From Natronoarchaeum rubrum (GTDB lineage Archaea > Halobacteriota > Halobacteria > Halobacteriales > Natronoarchaeaceae), in contig NZ_JANHDP010000001.1 of the NCBI RefSeq assembly GCF_024494695.1, positions 744,001 through 808,000 on the forward strand: DNA of 64,000 nt, read 5' to 3'. The notes below the pieces were generated by a model that was given only the letters and a program-made list of their open reading frames with translations, did no database searches and was not told where the DNA came from. Position numbers and translations under genes: made by a program. Positions 52,457-61,080 of this stretch are shown here, in pieces (the stretch's first letter is position 1; each line of letters starts with the position of its first letter).

Positions 52457-52774
52457 TCAGGACTCGCGCCACTTGTGGCCGCACTCGACGCAGGTGAACA
52501 GCCGCACCTCGTAGGAGCCGCCCGGCTTCGGCAGCATCTCGTAGTAGGCCCGGTCGCTGTCGCAGTCGTCCGCCGGACAGGGCTCTTGCATCGTCTCGGT
52601 GGAGCCCTGGGTTGCGTCGGCCACGTCGGGTGCCCCGTCGTCCCGCTGTCCATCCTGGATCGCCATCGCGGCTTCCGCTTGCGAGTCTCGCGACTCCTCG
52701 TTCTCACAGGAGCGACACAGCCACGTGTCGCCCTCCGTGTGCATCATCGAACCACACTCGTCACAGAATCGCAT
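52457..52774 (-). CDS. Transcription factor S (TFS) paralogue lacking the acidic tip
   Basis: 105 residues from the ATG at 52774. The N-terminal zinc ribbon has C4, C7, C20, C23 (RFCDECGSMMHTE, WLCRSCENE). The C-terminal ribbon has C66, C71, C95, C98 (CPADDCDSDRAYYEM and FTCVECGHKWRES). In standard TFIIS/TFS the tip loop carries an Asp-Glu pair needed for RNA cleavage; here the tip reads LPKPGGSYEVR without it. This suggests a paralogue that binds RNA polymerase but does not stimulate cleavage. A TATA-like TATATTCG lies about 28 bases upstream. Confidence 0.88.
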   Translation of the reverse strand: MRFCDECGSMMHTEGDTWLCRSCENEESRDSQAEAAMAIQDGQRDDGAPDVADATQGSTETMQEPCPADDCDSDRAYYEMLPKPGGSYEVRLFTCVECGHKWRES

Positions 52775-52797
52775 ATTACGTAGAAACACCCGGTTAT

Positions 52798-52806
52798 CGA
52801 ATATAT
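52798..52806 (-). promoter_or_regulatory. TATA element of the TFS paralogue
   Basis: The segment around 52798-52806 (minus strand CATATATTC) is centred about 28 bases before the ATG at 52774, supporting that start. The remaining bases to 53006 (about 200) hold nothing I recognise. Confidence 0.5.
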
Positions 52807-53006
52807 GTGTTAACTTCCGATCCGTCGTGGATTTCAGGCAACTGCTCGTGCTGACGGTATCGACCGTTTCTCGTTGCTCGCTATTCGAGCGGCTCGTCGT
52901 GCAAGACTCGCGCGCTGTCTCTATCTCATCCAGTAGAAAGTCCCCCTACGGGCCGTCTCGAACCACCATCCGGCATCCAACCTCGATCCGCCGCCGCCGA
53001 GACGCC

Positions 53007-54119
53007 CTACTCGACGTCGACCCACTCGCCGCGGTCGTCGCTCCGCTCGACGGCGTCGAGCACCCGCTGTGCGGCCAGTCCGTCCTCGAAGTTCGGCGAC
53101 GCCGCGCCGCCCTCGGCGACCGCGGTGAGGAACTCGTAGTTCTCGTGGACGAACGTGTGCTCCCAGCCGATGACGTGGCCCGGCGGCCACCAGTGTTCGA
53201 CGTAGGGGTCCGACTCGTCGGTGACGAGCACGGTCTCGTAGCCGCGGTTGTGCTCGCGGAGCACCTTCAACTCGTTCAGGCGTTCGAGCGAGAACTTGAG
53301 GCTGCCCTTCGAGCCCTGGATATCGATCGTGTGGTCGTTCTTGTGACCGTTGGCGAACCGCGAGGCCTCGAACGTTGCCATCGCGCCGCCCTCGAACTCC
53401 GCCTGCGCGGAGTAGGCGTCGTCGACCGTCACCGGACGGGTCTCGTCGTCGCCCTCGACGGGGCGCTCGTCGACGAACGTCTTGAGATGCCCCGAGAGGC
53501 GATCGATCTCGCCCTGTCGGTCGCCGACGAGGAAGCGCGCGAGGTCCACGGTGTGAGAGCCGAGGTCGCCCAGCGCGCCGGAACCGGCCATCTCCTCGTC
53601 GTTGCGCCACGACCACGGCGCCTCCGGGTCGACCAGCCAGTCCTGGAGGTACCGGCCGCGGACGTGGTGGATCTCGCCGAGTTCGCCGTCGTCGATCAGG
53701 TTCTTCGCGTACCGGATCGCCGGGACGAAGCGGTAGTTGAACGCCGCGCCGGCCGGCACGTCGGCGTCCCGCGCCGCGGCGGCCATCTCCTCGGCCTCGT
53801 CGAGCCGCGGCGCCAGCGGCTTCTCGCAGAAGACTGGCGTCCCCGCTTCGAGCGCCGCGATCGACGGCTCGGCGTGGACGTGGTTCGGGCCGAGGTTGTA
53901 GAAGACGTCGACCTCGTCGATCACGTCGCGCCAGTCGGTCGCCGTCCGCGAGAAGCCGAGCTGGTCGGCGGCGTCCGCCAGCGCGTCCTCGTCGCGACCG
54001 ATCAGAACGTCCCGCTCGACGTCGGGCGCGTCGGGAAAGAACATCGGCAGCCGAGCCAGCGCGTTCGCGTGGGCCTGTCCCATGAACCGATAGCCGAGTA
54101 CGCCGACCTGTAGGGTCAT
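53007..54119 (-). CDS. Gfo/Idh/MocA-family sugar dehydrogenase (1)
   Basis: 370 residues from ATG 54119. A Rossmann start VGVLGYRFMGQAHANALARL is followed by FYNLGPNHVHAEPSI and PVFCEKPLA (the EKP motif), then DLGSHTVDLARFLVG with the conserved His. The C-terminal alpha-beta domain ends near residue 370. It would oxidise or reduce a sugar, inositol or pseudo-sugar with NAD(P). A second Gfo/Idh gene lies 3 kb upstream on the same strand with a sugar isomerase between, so the three probably act in one pathway. Substrate cannot be assigned. Confidence 0.9.
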   Translation of the reverse strand: MTLQVGVLGYRFMGQAHANALARLPMFFPDAPDVERDVLIGRDEDALADAADQLGFSRTATDWRDVIDEVDVFYNLGPNHVHAEPSIAALEAGTPVFCEKPLAPRLDEAEEMAAAARDADVPAGAAFNYRFVPAIRYAKNLIDDGELGEIHHVRGRYLQDWLVDPEAPWSWRNDEEMAGSGALGDLGSHTVDLARFLVGDRQGEIDRLSGHLKTFVDERPVEGDDETRPVTVDDAYSAQAEFEGGAMATFEASRFANGHKNDHTIDIQGSKGSLKFSLERLNELKVLREHNRGYETVLVTDESDPYVEHWWPPGHVIGWEHTFVHENYEFLTAVAEGGAASPNFEDGLAAQRVLDAVERSDDRGEWVDVE

Positions 54120-54181
54120 GGAGGGTGATTCGTGGGAACTCAAGTTAGTTGTTCCCGTCTGCGATCATCCCCGGGTCCGGC

Positions 54182-54892
54182 TCAGAACACGTCGACGTTG
54201 ACCCCGCCGTCGTCGTCGCCGTTGCCGCCCTGCAGCGAGCCGGCGATGGCCGAGGTAAAGGCGTCGAGCCCGCGCGTCTGGTACCACACCGTTCCGGGGC
54301 CCGAAAAGTCCATCACGAGCCCCTCGCCGCTGAGCAGCGTCGACTTGAGGCCGCCGACGCGCCGGGCGTCGAAGTCGACCGACTCCTCCCACGCGACGAC
54401 GTGCTCGTTGTCGACGGTGTACGTCTCGCCGCTTCCCAGTTCGACGGTCTCCAGTCCGCCGAACGCCTCGATGAAGACGCTGCCGGTCCCCTTGAGTGCC
54501 AGGGGCGTGATGCTCGCGCCGGCCAGCATCGACTGCAGCCCGCCGAACTCGGAGTCGATGTCGATTTCCGGGCCGGAAGCGAGAAAGGCGCCGTCGACGG
54601 CGTACAGCGTTTCGCCGTTCAGTTCGTGGTGGTGGACGTCGCCGGGCTTGGGCGGCGCGAGCGTCACCGTGCCGCGCCCGCCCTCGGCGGTGAATTCGTT
54701 TGCGACCAGCGACTCGCCGCCGAGCATCGATTTCGCCGAGCTGAGCAGCCCGTCGCGACTCGACGTCGTCTCGATCCCGATCGTCGACGAGTGGCTGACC
54801 ATCGCGCCGGGCTCGGCGAGGATCGACTCGCCCTGTTCGAGCTCGACGTTCAGGTGGGCGTACGCGGGACGGTGAGTGATCTCGATCTCCAT
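54182..54892 (-). CDS. AIM24 family protein (TIGR00266-like)
   Basis: 236 residues, all beta. The pattern ITHRPAYAHLNVELEQGES, ILAEPGAMVSHSSTIGIET and VHHHELNGETLYAVDGAFLA is that of the AIM24/TIGR00266 family, whose yeast namesake is mitochondrial; biochemical role is unknown. It starts at the ATG on 54892 and ends 60 bases before the Gfo/Idh gene. It lies within the sugar-gene cluster but may be only a neighbour. No signal peptide. Confidence 0.85.
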   Translation of the reverse strand: MEIEITHRPAYAHLNVELEQGESILAEPGAMVSHSSTIGIETTSSRDGLLSSAKSMLGGESLVANEFTAEGGRGTVTLAPPKPGDVHHHELNGETLYAVDGAFLASGPEIDIDSEFGGLQSMLAGASITPLALKGTGSVFIEAFGGLETVELGSGETYTVDNEHVVAWEESVDFDARRVGGLKSTLLSGEGLVMDFSGPGTVWYQTRGLDAFTSAIAGSLQGGNGDDDGGVNVDVF

Positions 54893-54938
54893 CGTGGCGG
54901 TACGTTGTCCGCCGATGGCTTAAAAATGTACGTGCGCG

Positions 54939-55907
54939 CTACGCCCAGTAGGCGTCGCCGGGCTGGGTGTCGAAGACGGCGCGATCGAGCATGTCGACGG
55001 CCTTCTCCAGCCCTTCGAGCGAGGAGGTCAGCGAGTCCTCGTGTTCGATCGAGAGCGCGCCCTCGTAGCCGACCATCCGGAGCGTCGAGACGATGTCCTT
55101 CCAGTGGGACTCGCCGTGGCCGTAGCCGATCGAGCGGAACAGCCACGAGCGGTCGGCCTCCTCGGTGTAGGCGGTCGTATCGAGGACGCCCTTCTCGCGG
55201 GCCTGTTCCTCGTAGACCTTGGTGTCCTTGGCGTGGAAGTGGTGGATGGCGTCGTGCTCACCGAGCAGGCGGATCGCGTCGGTAATCTCGATTCCCTGCC
55301 AGTACAGATGCGAGGGATCGAAGTTCGCGCCGATGCGCTGGCCCGTCGCCTCGCGGAGTTCGAGCATGCCGTGTGGCTCGTAAACGAGCATGTTGGGATG
55401 CATCTCGATGGCGACGTCGACGCCGTGCTCGTCGGCGAACTCGGCGATTTCGCTCCAGTAGGGGATCGCGACCTCTTCCCACTGGTACTCGTGAGCGTCG
55501 GCGTGCTCGCTGGGCCACGGCGCCGTGATCCAGTTCGGCACGTCGTCGTCGGGCCCGCCCGCCGGCAGCCCAGAAAAGCAGGTGACCGTGTTCACGTCCA
55601 GCTGGCCGGCGAGTTCGATCGCCTCGCGGAGTTCGGTGTCGGCCGCCTCGGCCTGCTCGTCGTCGGGGTGGAGCGGGTTGTTGTGGGTCGCCAGCGCCGA
55701 GATGCGCATGTCGTGCTCGTCGAGGGCGTCCTGCAGTTCGGCCTGAGCGTCCGCGTCGTCGAGATACTCCGACCGCGGGAGGTGGTCGTCGCCGGGGTAG
55801 CCGCCGACGCCGGGCTCGACGGCGTCGACGCCCATCTCCGAGAGCACGGAGAGCGCGTCCTCGAACGAACGATCGTAAAGCGGCGGTGTGTGTACGCCGA
55901 TGTCCAT
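54939..55907 (-). CDS. TIM-barrel sugar phosphate isomerase/epimerase
   Basis: 322 residues from ATG 55907; the longer open frame (to 56360) is Arg/Ser-rich noise. A xylose-isomerase-like TIM barrel: DIGVHTPPLYDRSFEDALSV, AVEPGVGGYPGDDHLPRSE, then VDVAIEMHPNMLVYEPHG (metal-ligand Glu and His), IGANFDPSHLYWQ and ALSIEHEDSLTS. This matches the IolE/hydroxypyruvate isomerase-like group. It probably interconverts a keto and aldo or inosose sugar for the flanking dehydrogenases. The Gfo/Idh (2) gene is 64 bases upstream on the same strand. Confidence 0.88.
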   Translation of the reverse strand: MDIGVHTPPLYDRSFEDALSVLSEMGVDAVEPGVGGYPGDDHLPRSEYLDDADAQAELQDALDEHDMRISALATHNNPLHPDDEQAEAADTELREAIELAGQLDVNTVTCFSGLPAGGPDDDVPNWITAPWPSEHADAHEYQWEEVAIPYWSEIAEFADEHGVDVAIEMHPNMLVYEPHGMLELREATGQRIGANFDPSHLYWQGIEITDAIRLLGEHDAIHHFHAKDTKVYEEQAREKGVLDTTAYTEEADRSWLFRSIGYGHGESHWKDIVSTLRMVGYEGALSIEHEDSLTSSLEGLEKAVDMLDRAVFDTQPGDAYWA

Positions 55908-55971
55908 ACTGCTCGCAACGACCGACTGGAGAATAAAACTTCGGAGAGAAACGACAGAGAGGAACTCGGAG

Positions 55972-57075
55972 TTAGTCGTTCGCGACGGGCGCGTCGGCGT
56001 CGGACTCGACCTCCTCGTCGAGTCTGACGGCGCGGCCGGTCTCGCCGGACCGGTAGATGGCCTCGATGACGCGCTGGACGGTGAGCGCCTCGTCGACCGT
56101 GTTGCGTTCGGGGGGCTGGCCCGACGCCACGGCCTCGAGGAATGCGACCTGCTCCTGTCGGTGGGGATCGTGCGAGCGCGTCTCGACCTCGGTCGTCGAG
56201 AGGTGGTGTGCGCCGCCCTGACCCGCCTCGTAGAGTTCGAGGTCGCCGCTGGACTTGTCGAAGCGCGCGCCGGCCTCGGTGCCCCGGACGAAGAACTCCT
56301 GAGTCGGCGGGCGGTTAGTCGCCCACGCGACCTCCAGCGAGATCGTCTGGCCGCCGGCACAGCGGATCAGCGCCGTCGCGGAGTCGTCGACGTCGAAGTG
56401 GTCGGCGCCCTGGTCGTCGCCCCACATGTCGACGTAGGCGTAGTCCTCGTTCGTGCCGAACTCCGAGCGTGCGGTGCCCGAAACCTCGACGACCTCGGGA
56501 TAATCGAGGAAGTGCAGCGCGAGGTCGATCGCGTGGACGCCGATGTCGATCAGCGAGCCGCCGCCAGCGACGTTCTCGGCGGTGAACCACGAGCCCCGCC
56601 CGGGGATGCCGCGGCGCCGAACGTAGTTCGCCTCGACGTGGGTGACGTCGCCGAACTGGCCGGTCGTCTGCTGGTCCTTGATGATCTCGGCCTGGTGGTG
56701 ATAGCGGCTGTGGAACCCGACCATGCAGAAGCTGTCGGCCTCGCGGGCCGCCGCGACGATCCGCTCGGCGCTCTCGACGGTGTCGGCCAGCGGCTTCTCG
56801 AGGAGCACGTCGATGTCGGCTTCGAGCGCGTCGACGGCGTACTGCTCGTGGAACTTGTTCGGCGTCGTGACGACGACGGCGTCGACCTGCTCGAACAGCT
56901 CCGCGTGATCCTCGAACGTCGGTACGTCGAACTTCTCCGAGAAGTCCGCCCGAGCGTCGGAGTCGATGTCCATCCCCCCGACGAGATTGGCGCCGAGCTC
57001 GGTCAGCCGGTCCGCGTGGTAGTGCCCGATGTTACCGAGTCCGACGACCCCCAGTTGCACGTCGTTTCTAGTCAT
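55972..57075 (-). CDS. Gfo/Idh/MocA-family sugar dehydrogenase (2)
   Basis: 367 residues from ATG 57075. It begins VQLGVVGLGNIGHYHADRLT (GxGxxG), then VVTTPNKFHEQYAVDALEAD, DVLLEKPLADTVESAERIV (EKP), and GSLIDIGVHAIDLALHFL with the conserved aspartate and histidine. The C-terminal domain is usual for the family. It shares the fold but clearly differs in sequence from the (1) gene (53.0 kb). Clustering with a TIM-barrel isomerase suggests inositol or polyol degradation. It has a plain start with its promoter in 57076-57335. Confidence 0.9.
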   Translation of the reverse strand: MTRNDVQLGVVGLGNIGHYHADRLTELGANLVGGMDIDSDARADFSEKFDVPTFEDHAELFEQVDAVVVTTPNKFHEQYAVDALEADIDVLLEKPLADTVESAERIVAAAREADSFCMVGFHSRYHHQAEIIKDQQTTGQFGDVTHVEANYVRRRGIPGRGSWFTAENVAGGGSLIDIGVHAIDLALHFLDYPEVVEVSGTARSEFGTNEDYAYVDMWGDDQGADHFDVDDSATALIRCAGGQTISLEVAWATNRPPTQEFFVRGTEAGARFDKSSGDLELYEAGQGGAHHLSTTEVETRSHDPHRQEQVAFLEAVASGQPPERNTVDEALTVQRVIEAIYRSGETGRAVRLDEEVESDADAPVAND

Positions 57076-57302
57076 ACCCGTACTCTGGGTATTGGGCGGT
57101 TTAACTCTTTCAGATCCGTCACACGGACACTCGCTTCTTGCTACCATTTTCGCTCTGAGAGGAACGATTCGTGGAACTGAGCATCGACAACCTTTGAACG
57201 AATCTCAGTCGCGCGCGGCGACGCGGCGAGTAAGCTCGGCGTACTCGACGCGCCGAGACGGTCGGGTGGTGAGTACACCGGTCCCCTCGCCTGACCGGGA
57301 TA

Positions 57303-57312
57303 TAGTTTTAAC
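57303..57312 (+). promoter_or_regulatory. TATA element of the 75-residue gene
   Basis: TAGTTTTAAC is centred 28 bases before the ATG at 57336, a leaderless promoter. The gap 57076-57335 otherwise holds only the presumed minus-strand promoter for the dehydrogenase. Confidence 0.55.
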
Positions 57313-57335
57313 ATTCGCGGCACGAATAGGCGGGT

Positions 57336-57563
57336 ATGGAACAGTTCGACAAGTTCGTCTCCTCGACGACGCTGCGCGAGGAGAACGACTCGATCAAGCT
57401 GTATCAAAACACCGTCTCGCTCGCCTGCCCCGCCTGCGAGGAGCCGTTCGACGACATGGTCGTCTGCAAGAACGAGTACACGAGTCTGAACCAGACGATG
57501 CCGCTGGACCTCTGTACGACGGTCCACGACGGGACGCCGGTTCTGTTCACGCACAAACCCTGA
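57336..57563 (+). CDS. Small haloarchaeal protein with CxxC motif
   Basis: 75 residues. The single CPAC at residues 31-34 in SLACPACEEPFDDMVVC plus further cysteines (C43 and C60) suggest a zinc ribbon. The ending PVLFTHKP contains a histidine. It resembles a small conserved haloarchaeal family that I recall as occurring in archaellum/chemotaxis gene clusters, but no such genes are in this window. It is transcribed alone, with a clear TATA box, and is convergent with the permease gene. Confidence 0.65.
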   Translation: MEQFDKFVSSTTLREENDSIKLYQNTVSLACPACEEPFDDMVVCKNEYTSLNQTMPLDLCTTVHDGTPVLFTHKP

Positions 57564-57584
57564 GATCCGTTTTCGCGGAGTCGC

Positions 57585-59162
57585 TCAGTCGTCCGCGCCG
57601 GCCCAGCGATCCCAGAACGACTCGAACTCGTCGTCGTCCTCGGTGAGTCGCTCCCACGCCGCGAGGCCGCGCTCTTCGCGACTGCCGGGGATCGTGTTGT
57701 CCAGCACGAGCGCCGACAGGCCGCCGACGGCCATCCCGGTCGAGCCGATCACGTAGATCGTGTCTGCGATCAGCCGCTCGCCGAGCAGCGGGCCGACGAC
57801 GGCGACGCCAGAGAGGCCCGCCCGGAACCCGGCGATACTTTGGAAGTTCCCCATGTACGCCGGAATCGCCAGTCCGACGAACAGCGCGAAGCCGACGATG
57901 AACGTGTTGCGCGAGGAGTCGAGATCGACGTGCTTGAGATTCGAGACCCCGACCGCGACGATCTGTGCGAACATCGCGACGAACAGGCCGCCGACGATCG
58001 GGTCCGGGATCGTCGCGATGGCCTGCCCGAAGTAGCCCACGAAGCCGACGACGATCATCACCGCGGCGCCGATCTGGACGACGTAGCGGGAAGCGACGCC
58101 GGTCAGCCCGATGGCGCCGATGTTCTCGGAGTACGACGTCGAGCCGCCGGTACCCATGATGCCCGAGAATAGGTTCATCAGCCCCTCCATGCCGATGCCC
58201 TGGTTGATCCGCTTCTCGCTGGGCGCGCCCGAGCCGGTGATGTTCGCGACGGCGTAGTAGTCGCCGATGCTCTCGACGACCGACGCCAGCACGCCGGCGA
58301 TCATCCCGGCGATAAAGGCGCCGGTGAACTGCGGCGTTCCCCACTGGAACGGGTAGATCGGCAGGACGAGCGATGTGTCGGTGATGTCGCTCAACGCGAT
58401 GTAGCCGGGCTGTCCGCTCTCGATGATGCCCCCGACCGACAGTCCGGCGGCGAGAAGCCAGGCGATCGCGAGACCGAGGACGACGGGATAGAGACGGAAC
58501 GCCCGGTGACGAACGTCGAGATACTGCGAGAACAGCACGATCAACCCGAGCGTCAACCCGAGCAGCCACCAGTTCTGCTGGGCCGCCGTGATCTGGGGCG
58601 CCCCGAACAGCGACAGCCCGATCAGCGCGATCGTCGGCGCGATCACGACCGGCGAAAGGTACCGTCGCAGTTTGCCGATCAACCCGAAGTACCCGATCGC
58701 CACCTCGACGAGCGAGGCGACGATGATCGCACCCTGCAACTGCAACAGCGCCGCCTCCCAGTCGCCGGCGCCGACGCCGGTCGTCGTGACGACCGTCACG
58801 ACCGCCAGCGCGGGCGTCAGCATCGAGAACGGCGCGCCCTGTACGATCGGGTACCGGTTCCCGAACGTGGTCTGGGCGAGCGTGGCGATCCCCGAGACGA
58901 CGAAGAACGTGCCGATGAACCGTGCGGTCACGCCGGGGGGCATCCCCATCGCGTCCGCGAGGATCAGCGGGACGGCGATGTTCGCGCCGACCATCGTCAG
59001 GTAGTGCTGGACGCCCAGCACGGCCGATTCGCCCACTGGGGGTTTGTCGTCGATGCCGTACTCGAGATCGTCGGATGCCGATCCGTCGGACATCGGTTGC
59101 TCCCGTTCGATGCCGCCGTCGGGCGTCGCGCCCGCGGACGGCGCCTCCTCGGTACCCGTCAT
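57585..59162 (-). CDS. Nucleobase permease, NCS2 (uracil-xanthine) family
   Basis: 525 residues from ATG 59162. After an acidic 50-residue tail, about 12-14 membrane segments follow. Family marks are AVLGVQHYLTMVGANIAVPLILAD, FQWGTPQFTGAFIAGMIAGV with a conserved region, VESIGDYYAVANITGSGAPS (the QH/ED motif area with Glu in VVESIGD) and GMEGLMNLFSGIMGTGGST. It imports uracil, xanthine or a related base with a proton or sodium. It is divergent from the alcohol dehydrogenase gene, and its C-terminal tail is short. Confidence 0.92.
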   Translation of the reverse strand: MTGTEEAPSAGATPDGGIEREQPMSDGSASDDLEYGIDDKPPVGESAVLGVQHYLTMVGANIAVPLILADAMGMPPGVTARFIGTFFVVSGIATLAQTTFGNRYPIVQGAPFSMLTPALAVVTVVTTTGVGAGDWEAALLQLQGAIIVASLVEVAIGYFGLIGKLRRYLSPVVIAPTIALIGLSLFGAPQITAAQQNWWLLGLTLGLIVLFSQYLDVRHRAFRLYPVVLGLAIAWLLAAGLSVGGIIESGQPGYIALSDITDTSLVLPIYPFQWGTPQFTGAFIAGMIAGVLASVVESIGDYYAVANITGSGAPSEKRINQGIGMEGLMNLFSGIMGTGGSTSYSENIGAIGLTGVASRYVVQIGAAVMIVVGFVGYFGQAIATIPDPIVGGLFVAMFAQIVAVGVSNLKHVDLDSSRNTFIVGFALFVGLAIPAYMGNFQSIAGFRAGLSGVAVVGPLLGERLIADTIYVIGSTGMAVGGLSALVLDNTIPGSREERGLAAWERLTEDDDEFESFWDRWAGADD

Positions 59163-59309
59163 ATGTTCGTATCGTCGGACCAAGGCCCCGGGGAGAAGAT
59201 AGTGCTGTTGATCCGATCCGGAGATTCGCCAACTGGGATTCGAAATAATCGGCGAACCGTTCACAGCTACTAGATTTTTGCCCGCGGCTGACAAAGTCTA
59301 ACACGGACT

Positions 59310-60347
59310 ATGGAAGCCGCGAGACTTCACGAGTACACCGAGGAGATGGGGAGCGCGCTGGCGATCGACGAGGTCGACCGGCCGGAGCCGACGCGGTCGG
59401 ACCACGTCGTCGTCGAGGTCGAGGGCGCGGGCTGGTGCCAGACTGACAACCACATCATCGAGGGGATGTGGACGCCGTACGTCGATCAGGAGCTGCCGAT
59501 GACGCTGGGCCACGAGAACGCCGGGACGGTCGTCGAGACGGGCGAGGAGGTCACCACCGTCGCGGAGGGCGATCAGGTGATCTGTCACCCGGTGATGACC
59601 TGCGGGAAGTGTCGCGCCTGTCGGGTCGGCGAGGACATGTACTGCGAGAACCTGTCGTTTCCGGGGCTGGACACCGACGGCGGGTTCGCCGAGTACCTGT
59701 TGACCTCCGAGCGCTCGGTGATTCCCCTCGACACCGTGGACCCCGTCGAGATCGCGCCACACGCCGACGCCGGCATCACGGCGTACCACGCCGCCAAGAA
59801 GGCCGTCGACGAACTCTATCCGGGCAGCTACGCCGTCGCCATCGGGATCGGCGGGCTGGGACACATCGGCGTCCAGGCGCTCGACGCGATGAGCGCCGCC
59901 GAAATCGTCGCGGTCGACCTGAAGGACGAGGCGCTCGATCTCGCCGAGGACTGCGGCGCGGACTACACGATCAATTCGGGCGACGAGGACGTCGCCGAAG
60001 CCGTCGAATCGATCACCGAGGGCGACGGGGCGACGCAGATACTCGACTTCGTGGGCGCCGACAGCACGACCGCGCTGGGGCCCGAGATCGTCGCGCCGGG
60101 GGGCGACCACCACATCGTCGGCTACGGCGGGGACGTCCACCAACCCGCGCAGGATCTGGTCGACGCCGAGATGTCCTACCGCGGGACGCTCGTGGGCAAG
60201 TACTCCGAGCTGGAGGAGCTCGTCGCGCTCGTCGAGCAGGGGATCATGGACCTGCACACGACCGAGTACGACCTCGGCGAGATCAACGAAGTCGCCGAGA
60301 GGCTGGAGCACCGGGAGATCGAGGGGCGGGCCGTTATCAAGCCCTGA
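59310..60347 (+). CDS. Zinc-dependent alcohol dehydrogenase
   Basis: 345 residues, medium-chain. The catalytic zinc ligands are C43, H68 and E69 (GWCQTDNH, LGHENAG); structural zinc cysteines are C98, C101, C104 and C112 (CGKCRACRVGEDMYC). The Rossmann motif is GIGGLGHIGVQAL near residue 176. The next acidic residue (VDLKDE) suggests NAD+. It would oxidise an alcohol or reduce an aldehyde. Start follows an ATTTTTGC TATA-like element about 30 bases upstream. Single gene, divergent from the NCS2 permease. Confidence 0.93.
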   Translation: MEAARLHEYTEEMGSALAIDEVDRPEPTRSDHVVVEVEGAGWCQTDNHIIEGMWTPYVDQELPMTLGHENAGTVVETGEEVTTVAEGDQVICHPVMTCGKCRACRVGEDMYCENLSFPGLDTDGGFAEYLLTSERSVIPLDTVDPVEIAPHADAGITAYHAAKKAVDELYPGSYAVAIGIGGLGHIGVQALDAMSAAEIVAVDLKDEALDLAEDCGADYTINSGDEDVAEAVESITEGDGATQILDFVGADSTTALGPEIVAPGGDHHIVGYGGDVHQPAQDLVDAEMSYRGTLVGKYSELEELVALVEQGIMDLHTTEYDLGEINEVAERLEHREIEGRAVIKP

Positions 60348-60495
60348 CCGATCGGGGTGAGCAGTCGGAGACGACCGCGTGATCGGGGGTTGACCGCTGT
60401 GCGTTCGACTCCCGGGACGAACGACGTCACTCGCGTCCGGAGAACCATCGATTCAGGCACGACGCCGTAACCGATTGTCAAGCGGTATCGGATGT

Positions 60496-60505
60496 CAATA
60501 AATTA
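60496..60505 (+). promoter_or_regulatory. TATA element upstream of the AhpD-like gene
   Basis: CAATAAATTA is the best TATA element in 60348-60604 and predicts a start near 60528, about 77 bases before the ATG, i.e. at the base of the hairpin described next. Confidence 0.5.
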
Positions 60506-60535
60506 GATTCATACTGGTGCGAACCGAAATCATAA

Positions 60536-60597
60536 CCGGGTTTCGGGCCTGCTCTCGGCGCCGGGGGACGCCGTGAGCAGATGAGGAACCCGGGGAG
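60536..60597 (+). promoter_or_regulatory. Structured leader overlapping the ribosome-binding site of the AhpD-like gene
   Basis: An outer stem pairs CCGGGTT (60536-60542) with AACCCGG (60587-60593). An inner hairpin pairs CTGCTC/GAGCAG and CGGCG/CGCCG (60549-60580) around an eight-base loop, with a T-T mismatch. The 3' strand of the outer stem abuts the GGGGAG ribosome-binding site (60592-60597) before the ATG at 60605, so folding could hide it. A TATA box lies upstream. Function is inference. Confidence 0.45.
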
Positions 60598-60604
60598 AAC
60601 GACA

Positions 60605-61009
60605 ATGGCATCAGCAGACACGCACGCGGAGATCGAGGAGCATTTCGGCCAGGTACCGAGTTGGATGGGAGTGATCTCGGATCCAGCGGCCGACCACAGC
60701 TGGGGGATCATGCGGGATCTTCTGCTCGGGGAGACCGAACTGTCCGACCGGGAGAAAGCGCTCGTCGGCCTCGGAGCGGCCGCGGCGATCGAGTGCCCGT
60801 ACTGCGTCTACTTCCACCGGGAGGAGGCGAAGCTCGCGGACGTCACCGACTCCGAGCTGACGGAGGCGGTCAACGTCGCGGGCACCACGAAGTACTTCTC
60901 GACGATGCTGCACGGGGCACGGTTCGACGAGGAGCGGTTCGTCGAGGAGACGGACGACATCATGGAGCACATCGAGGAGCAACAAACCGCGGCGGCGGGC
61001 GACGACTGA
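60605..61009 (+). CDS. Carboxymuconolactone decarboxylase/AhpD-like protein
   Basis: 134 residues from ATG 60605. The AhpD-type active site is CPYC (64-67) followed by H71, in AAIECPYCVYFHREEA. The helical fold has LLLGETELSDREKALVGLG before it and AVNVAGTTKYFSTMLHG after. AhpD-like proteins reduce or scavenge peroxides with thiols; others are decarboxylases. Redox use is favoured by the CxxC. It sits behind a structured leader. The next gene begins after 71 bases. Confidence 0.85.
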   Translation: MASADTHAEIEEHFGQVPSWMGVISDPAADHSWGIMRDLLLGETELSDREKALVGLGAAAAIECPYCVYFHREEAKLADVTDSELTEAVNVAGTTKYFSTMLHGARFDEERFVEETDDIMEHIEEQQTAAAGDD

Positions 61010-61080
61010 CCGGGCGGCCCGTCCGCACTTTTTGAACTCGTTGCCCAGAGTATTTCACCCGGCGCGAACTCGATACGCCT

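Noticed and set aside
55041..56027. Plus-strand 328-codon frame
   Set aside because: Shadow of the TIM-barrel isomerase gene; its composition is not acidic in a native pattern and lacks a start context.
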